DNA from: Dyadobacter sp. CY343
GTDB lineage: Bacteria > Bacteroidota > Bacteroidia > Cytophagales > Spirosomataceae
Reading direction: 5' to 3'
Assembly: GCF_021390335.1 (NCBI RefSeq)
Contig: NZ_JAJUXK010000004.1
Span: forward strand, 992,001 to 1,056,000
Length of the DNA stretch: 64,000 bases
In this document: positions 60,521-64,000 of the stretch, piece by piece
Numbering within the stretch: position 1 is the stretch's first letter
Layout: each line of letters opens with the position of its first letter
Translations under genes and position numbers: made by a program
The notes under the pieces: model-generated
What the model was told of the DNA's origin: nothing
Databases searched by the model: none
The model's input: the letters and a program-made list of their open reading frames with translations, nothing else

Positions 60521-63500
60521 ATGAAAACTACCGTACGGCTTCTGTACATGCTCTTGTTTCTGGCATTTGGAACACTATCCTATGCGCAGGAAATTGATGT
60601 AACAGGGAAAGTGACATCTGCGACAGACGGCTCACCATTGCCGGGAGCCAGTGTTCTGATAAAAGGGACTACAAACGGTGTCCCGACCGATGCCGAAGGA
60701 AATTATGCGATCAAAGTCCCTTCCGGGCAATCTGTTCTTGTATTCTCGATGATCGGTATGGTGGCCCAGGAAATTCCGGTGGGCACCCAAACGGTTATTA
60801 ATGCAGGTTTGCAGGAGGATGCCCGCGCTTTGAATGAAGTGGTTGTGGTGGGTTATGGTACCCAGCGCAAGCTTGATGTGACTGGCTCAGTGGTGCAGAT
60901 CAAAGGTGAGGATATTTCCAAACAGCCTTCCATGAATGCAGTGAGCGGCTTGCAGGGAAAAGTAGCCGGTGTTCAGATCAACAACTCGGGTAAACCAGGC
61001 GAGGCGCCGCAAATACGTATCCGTGGTGTAGGTACCGCCTATGGTAGTGCAAATCCGCTTTATGTGGTTGATGGTGTTTGGTTTGACGATATCAGCTTTT
61101 TGAATTCAGGTGATATTGAAAGCATGAACATTTTGAAAGATGCTTCCAGCCAGTCTATTTACGGGGTGCGCGCTGCAAATGGTGTTGTTTTGATCACCAC
61201 CAAAAAAGGAAAATCGGGCAAAGCGGTAGTGGATTACAATGGATTTGTAGGCTTCCAGAAAGTGACTAACCAGGTAAAAATGGCGAATGCCAAAGAGTAC
61301 GCTACCATGGTGAACGAGCTGAGCAATATCAACGGGAAAGAAAACATTCTCGACCCGAACCAGTTCGGAGAAGGTACCGACTGGTATGATCAGATACTAC
61401 GCACTGCGAAAGTGACCAACCACCAGCTTTCGATCAGCGGCGGCGGTGAAAAATCCACTTTCAACTTCTCACTGGGCTATTTGGATCAGGACGGAGTTGT
61501 TCAGAAAAATAACTTCAAACGTTACACAGCACGTCTGCAAAATGATTTCCAGGTTCTGAAAAGCCTGAAAGTTGGGTATACTGCCACTGGTTCTTTCAGC
61601 AAATCGAAAGACGAAGCGGGCGGCATTTTCCGCCAATTGTATGCAGCTGGGCCAGTTGTTCCTGTTTACAATGCAGACGGTACTTACGGAGATCCAAACG
61701 ATTTTAACCTGGGTGACGCTAACAATTTTAACCCACAGGTTACCATTGATTATTTCAATCAAAACACCAAAAGAACGCTGCTAACAGGTAATGCATACGC
61801 CGAACTTTCAATTTTCGACGGGCTTACTTTCAAAACCAGTTTGGGTGGAAGGTACTCGCAGGACGAAACGCGCTTCTACAATCCTGAATACATTGCCACT
61901 TTGAAGCAACGCAATAACACCAGCCAGTTGAGCTTCACGCGTCCGCAAAGTCGCTACTGGATTTTTGAGAATACCTTGACTTATACCAAAGAATTTGGAC
62001 AGCATAACTTCACAGCACTTTTGGGCCAGTCTGCCCAACGTGACCAATCTTACAAGCTAACTGCTTCTGCATTGAATGTACCTTACACCAGCGAGGGCGA
62101 TTTATACCTGGCGCTCGGTAATACAGAGGGACGAAATGTAGTGGATGAAGGTGATCTGGGGACTTATGCTTCTTACTTTGGTCGCGTTAACTACTCTTTC
62201 GGCGACCGCTATTTACTTAATGCATCTCTTCGCGCCGATGGTTCTTCCAAATTCTTCCAGGGCGGAAATGCCTGGGGCTATTTCCCTTCGGTAGGAGCTG
62301 GCTGGGTGATCAGCAATGAGGCTTTTATGAAGAACCAGAATTTCTTTGATAATCTGAAAGTAAGAGGAAGCTGGGGTAAAATAGGAAATGCATCTGTCCC
62401 GTCTAATTTGTCGACACTCACGGTTGCCGCTGGCGGTAATCTGGCAGCCTTTTTCGGCGGACAGCTGAATACGGGAGCGAGCATCAACACCATTATTCCT
62501 CCTACTACCTTTTGGGAACGCGGAGTTGGTACTGACTTAGGTTTGGAAGCTGCTTTCCTTAAATCGAGATTGACTGTTGAGCTGGATTATTATATCAAGA
62601 AAACGGAACGCGCTATTTTCGACATTCCTGTACTTACTTCAATCGGAACAGAGTCGGGCCGGATCGTGGGCAACCAGGCTACTTTCGAGAACAAAGGTTT
62701 TGAATTTGCATTGAGCTGGAGAGACGAAATCGGCAAAGACCTTACTTACAGCATTGGCTTCAACGGCGGGATCAATAATAACAAGGTACTTGCTGTAACC
62801 TCCGGAGCCAATCCGATTTATGATGGCGGAGTCGGACTTACTGGCGGTGCATTGGCTACCCGCACCAGAGTAGGCGATCCGATCGGTTCTTTTTACGGAT
62901 ACATTGTAGATGGCATTTTCCAGAATCAGGATGAGATCGCTGCCTCGGCACAGCCAACTGCAAAGCCAGGCGACTTCCGCTACCGCGATATCAGCGGAAC
63001 AGCGGGCGTACCTGATGGTGCAATATCAGGGCTTGACAGGCAGGTGATCGGAAATCCAAACCCGAAATTCACTTACGGTATCAATACCAACTGGAACTAC
63101 AAGGCATTTGACTTAATGCTCGATTTCCAGGGAGTATCGGGAGTTGATGTTTACAATGCAAATCTGGGATGGAGATATGGTAATGAGAACTTCACGAAAG
63201 ATTATTTCGATAACCGCTGGCACGGAGAAGGAACTTCGAATACTTACCCTTCTGCAAACATTGGTGGAGGCTCCAACTATTTCCCGAATACATTCTTTGT
63301 TCAAAGCGGCAGCTATTTCCGGGTTAGGAATGCCCAGCTGGGTTATACTTTCCCGCAAGCTTTCAATGAAAAGCTAAAAATCAGGAAACTAAGGTTGTAT
63401 GCAAATGCGCAAAACGCTTTAAACTTCTTCAAATACAAAGGCTTATCGCCGGAAGTGAGAGCAAATGAAAACAAGCCTACACAGGCAGGTATTGACGCGA

Positions 63501-63553
63501 ATGTTTATCCGCTTTCGGCTACTTATAACTTCGGTATCAATGTTACTTTCTAA
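60521..63553 (+). CDS. SusC/RagA family TonB-linked outer-membrane protein
   Basis: 1010 residues. Signal MKTTVRLLYMLLFLAFGTLS, then a CarboxypepD_reg-like domain (VTGKVTSATDGSPLPGASVL), the SusC motif ALNEVVVVGYGTQRKLDVTG, and a plug with GLQGKVAGVQINNSGKPGEAPQ-type pattern, RIRGVGTAYGSANPLYVVDG and MNILKDASSQSIYGVRAANG. Barrel follows, ending YNFGINVTF with terminal Phe. It is the channel partner of the SusD lipoprotein encoded 13 bases downstream and is probably controlled by the propeller regulator upstream. Confidence 0.96.
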   Translation: MKTTVRLLYMLLFLAFGTLSYAQEIDVTGKVTSATDGSPLPGASVLIKGTTNGVPTDAEGNYAIKVPSGQSVLVFSMIGMVAQEIPVGTQTVINAGLQEDARALNEVVVVGYGTQRKLDVTGSVVQIKGEDISKQPSMNAVSGLQGKVAGVQINNSGKPGEAPQIRIRGVGTAYGSANPLYVVDGVWFDDISFLNSGDIESMNILKDASSQSIYGVRAANGVVLITTKKGKSGKAVVDYNGFVGFQKVTNQVKMANAKEYATMVNELSNINGKENILDPNQFGEGTDWYDQILRTAKVTNHQLSISGGGEKSTFNFSLGYLDQDGVVQKNNFKRYTARLQNDFQVLKSLKVGYTATGSFSKSKDEAGGIFRQLYAAGPVVPVYNADGTYGDPNDFNLGDANNFNPQVTIDYFNQNTKRTLLTGNAYAELSIFDGLTFKTSLGGRYSQDETRFYNPEYIATLKQRNNTSQLSFTRPQSRYWIFENTLTYTKEFGQHNFTALLGQSAQRDQSYKLTASALNVPYTSEGDLYLALGNTEGRNVVDEGDLGTYASYFGRVNYSFGDRYLLNASLRADGSSKFFQGGNAWGYFPSVGAGWVISNEAFMKNQNFFDNLKVRGSWGKIGNASVPSNLSTLTVAAGGNLAAFFGGQLNTGASINTIIPPTTFWERGVGTDLGLEAAFLKSRLTVELDYYIKKTERAIFDIPVLTSIGTESGRIVGNQATFENKGFEFALSWRDEIGKDLTYSIGFNGGINNNKVLAVTSGANPIYDGGVGLTGGALATRTRVGDPIGSFYGYIVDGIFQNQDEIAASAQPTAKPGDFRYRDISGTAGVPDGAISGLDRQVIGNPNPKFTYGINTNWNYKAFDLMLDFQGVSGVDVYNANLGWRYGNENFTKDYFDNRWHGEGTSNTYPSANIGGGSNYFPNTFFVQSGSYFRVRNAQLGYTFPQAFNEKLKIRKLRLYANAQNALNFFKYKGLSPEVRANENKPTQAGIDANVYPLSATYNFGINVTF

Positions 63554-63566
63554 CATCAGAATCAAC

Positions 63567-64000
63567 ATGAATTATATAGATTTTAAAAACCATCTCAGGA
63601 AAACCAGCTTATATCTTGGCTTGGCCGGTATGCTGATCATCCCTTCGGCTTGTGACGAAAGCTTCCTGGACACTGATCCGCAGGGAAAACAGGCAGGAGC
63701 AGTTTTTTGGCAAAATGAAGGTGACGCAACCAAGGCTGTGAATGCAATGTACGCTAACCTTCGGGGCTGGAACAATACCGCATTCGCCGCGATCGCGATT
63801 GAGAATATTGGCTCTGATGACGCTGAAAAAGGCTCAACTGCCTCTGACGCGACGTTTTTTAATGATTATGACAGGTTTGTTGTCAGTTCCAATGACGCGC
63901 AGCTGGGTGGTTTCTGGCAAGGTCAATACCAGAATATCAATTATGCCAACCAGGTAATTACAAACATTCCTGCGATCAGCATGGATGAAACGCTCAAAGC
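63567..64000 (+). CDS. SusD/RagB family nutrient-binding lipoprotein (3' truncated by the window)
   Basis: 144 complete codons from ATG 63567, still open at the window end. N-terminal lipoprotein signal with Cys29 after LIIPSA. The mature start DESFLDTDPQGKQAGAVFW and AVNAMYANLRGWNN is the normal SusD beginning (DEXLD, then an alternating helix pair). It caps the SusC channel at the cell surface and binds the glycan. Spacing of 13 bases to susC shows one operon. Confidence 0.95.
   Translation, partial: MNYIDFKNHLRKTSLYLGLAGMLIIPSACDESFLDTDPQGKQAGAVFWQNEGDATKAVNAMYANLRGWNNTAFAAIAIENIGSDDAEKGSTASDATFFNDYDRFVVSSNDAQLGGFWQGQYQNINYANQVITNIPAISMDETLK

Overview
The window looks like chromosomal DNA of a Bacteroidota member of the Cytophagales, most like Dyadobacter or a close relative. 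This is judged from gene content only: a SusC/SusD pair, SprA of the type IX secretion/gliding machinery, GldF, DUF4136/DUF4142/DUF4199 proteins, and promoters of the Bacteroidota form TTTG-N(19-22)-TAnnTTTG. I see no rRNA, tRNA, CRISPR array, prophage or intact insertion sequence. No gap without a gene exceeds about 250 bases.

Layout. 0-2 kb: the 3' part of an RND efflux permease fused in frame to a periplasmic adaptor. 2.3-5.2 kb: a DUF4136 lipoprotein, a Tat-exported Gfo/Idh/MocA oxidoreductase, and a two-gene unit of a nucleotidyltransferase-like protein with a 68-residue partner. 5.2-18.9 kb: a twelve-gene, single-strand (minus) sugar catabolic cluster. From its 5' end it encodes a DUF1080 hydrolase, a ketose 3-epimerase-like enzyme, a ThuA protein, an IolE-like TIM barrel, an alpha/beta hydrolase, a DUF4432 epimerase-like protein, a cupin, a third TIM barrel, a Gfo/Idh/MocA dehydrogenase and a ribose-type ABC importer. 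Nearly every gap in this cluster holds short palindromic or heptad repeats.

19-27 kb: a fasciclin protein, a GH130-like enzyme, YceI, then a tight operon of sulfatase, CrtI-like oxidoreductase, formylglycine-generating enzyme and a small hydrolase, then DUF4142. 27.4-32.7 kb (plus strand): a response regulator, heme oxygenase and bacteriophytochrome operon, topoisomerase IB, and a stress-type four-helix protein. 32.8-39.9 kb: an ECF sigma/anti-sigma/FAD oxidoreductase operon, gldF, two DUF4199 genes, a dihydroorotase homologue lacking its metal histidines, and gcvH. 40-53 kb is mostly core genome: sprA, ruvA, a LysM transglycosylase, gatA, tatA, a DUF1232 gene and mdh. 53-64 kb: a TonB-dependent receptor, a porin-like protein, and a membrane-spanning propeller regulator next to a SusC/SusD pair whose SusD gene runs off the window.

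How the genes may work together. My main hypothesis concerns 3-22 kb. Exported enzymes (Tat oxidoreductase, DUF1080 protein, ThuA) would oxidise and cleave a glycoside at C3 outside the cytoplasm. The RbsABC-type importer would bring in the product, and the cytosolic dehydrogenase, TIM-barrel isomerases and epimerases would return it to central metabolism. The substrate cannot be read from the sequence. Light sensing (phytochrome plus its own biliverdin supply) and surface functions (SprA, GldF, SusCD) are separate themes.
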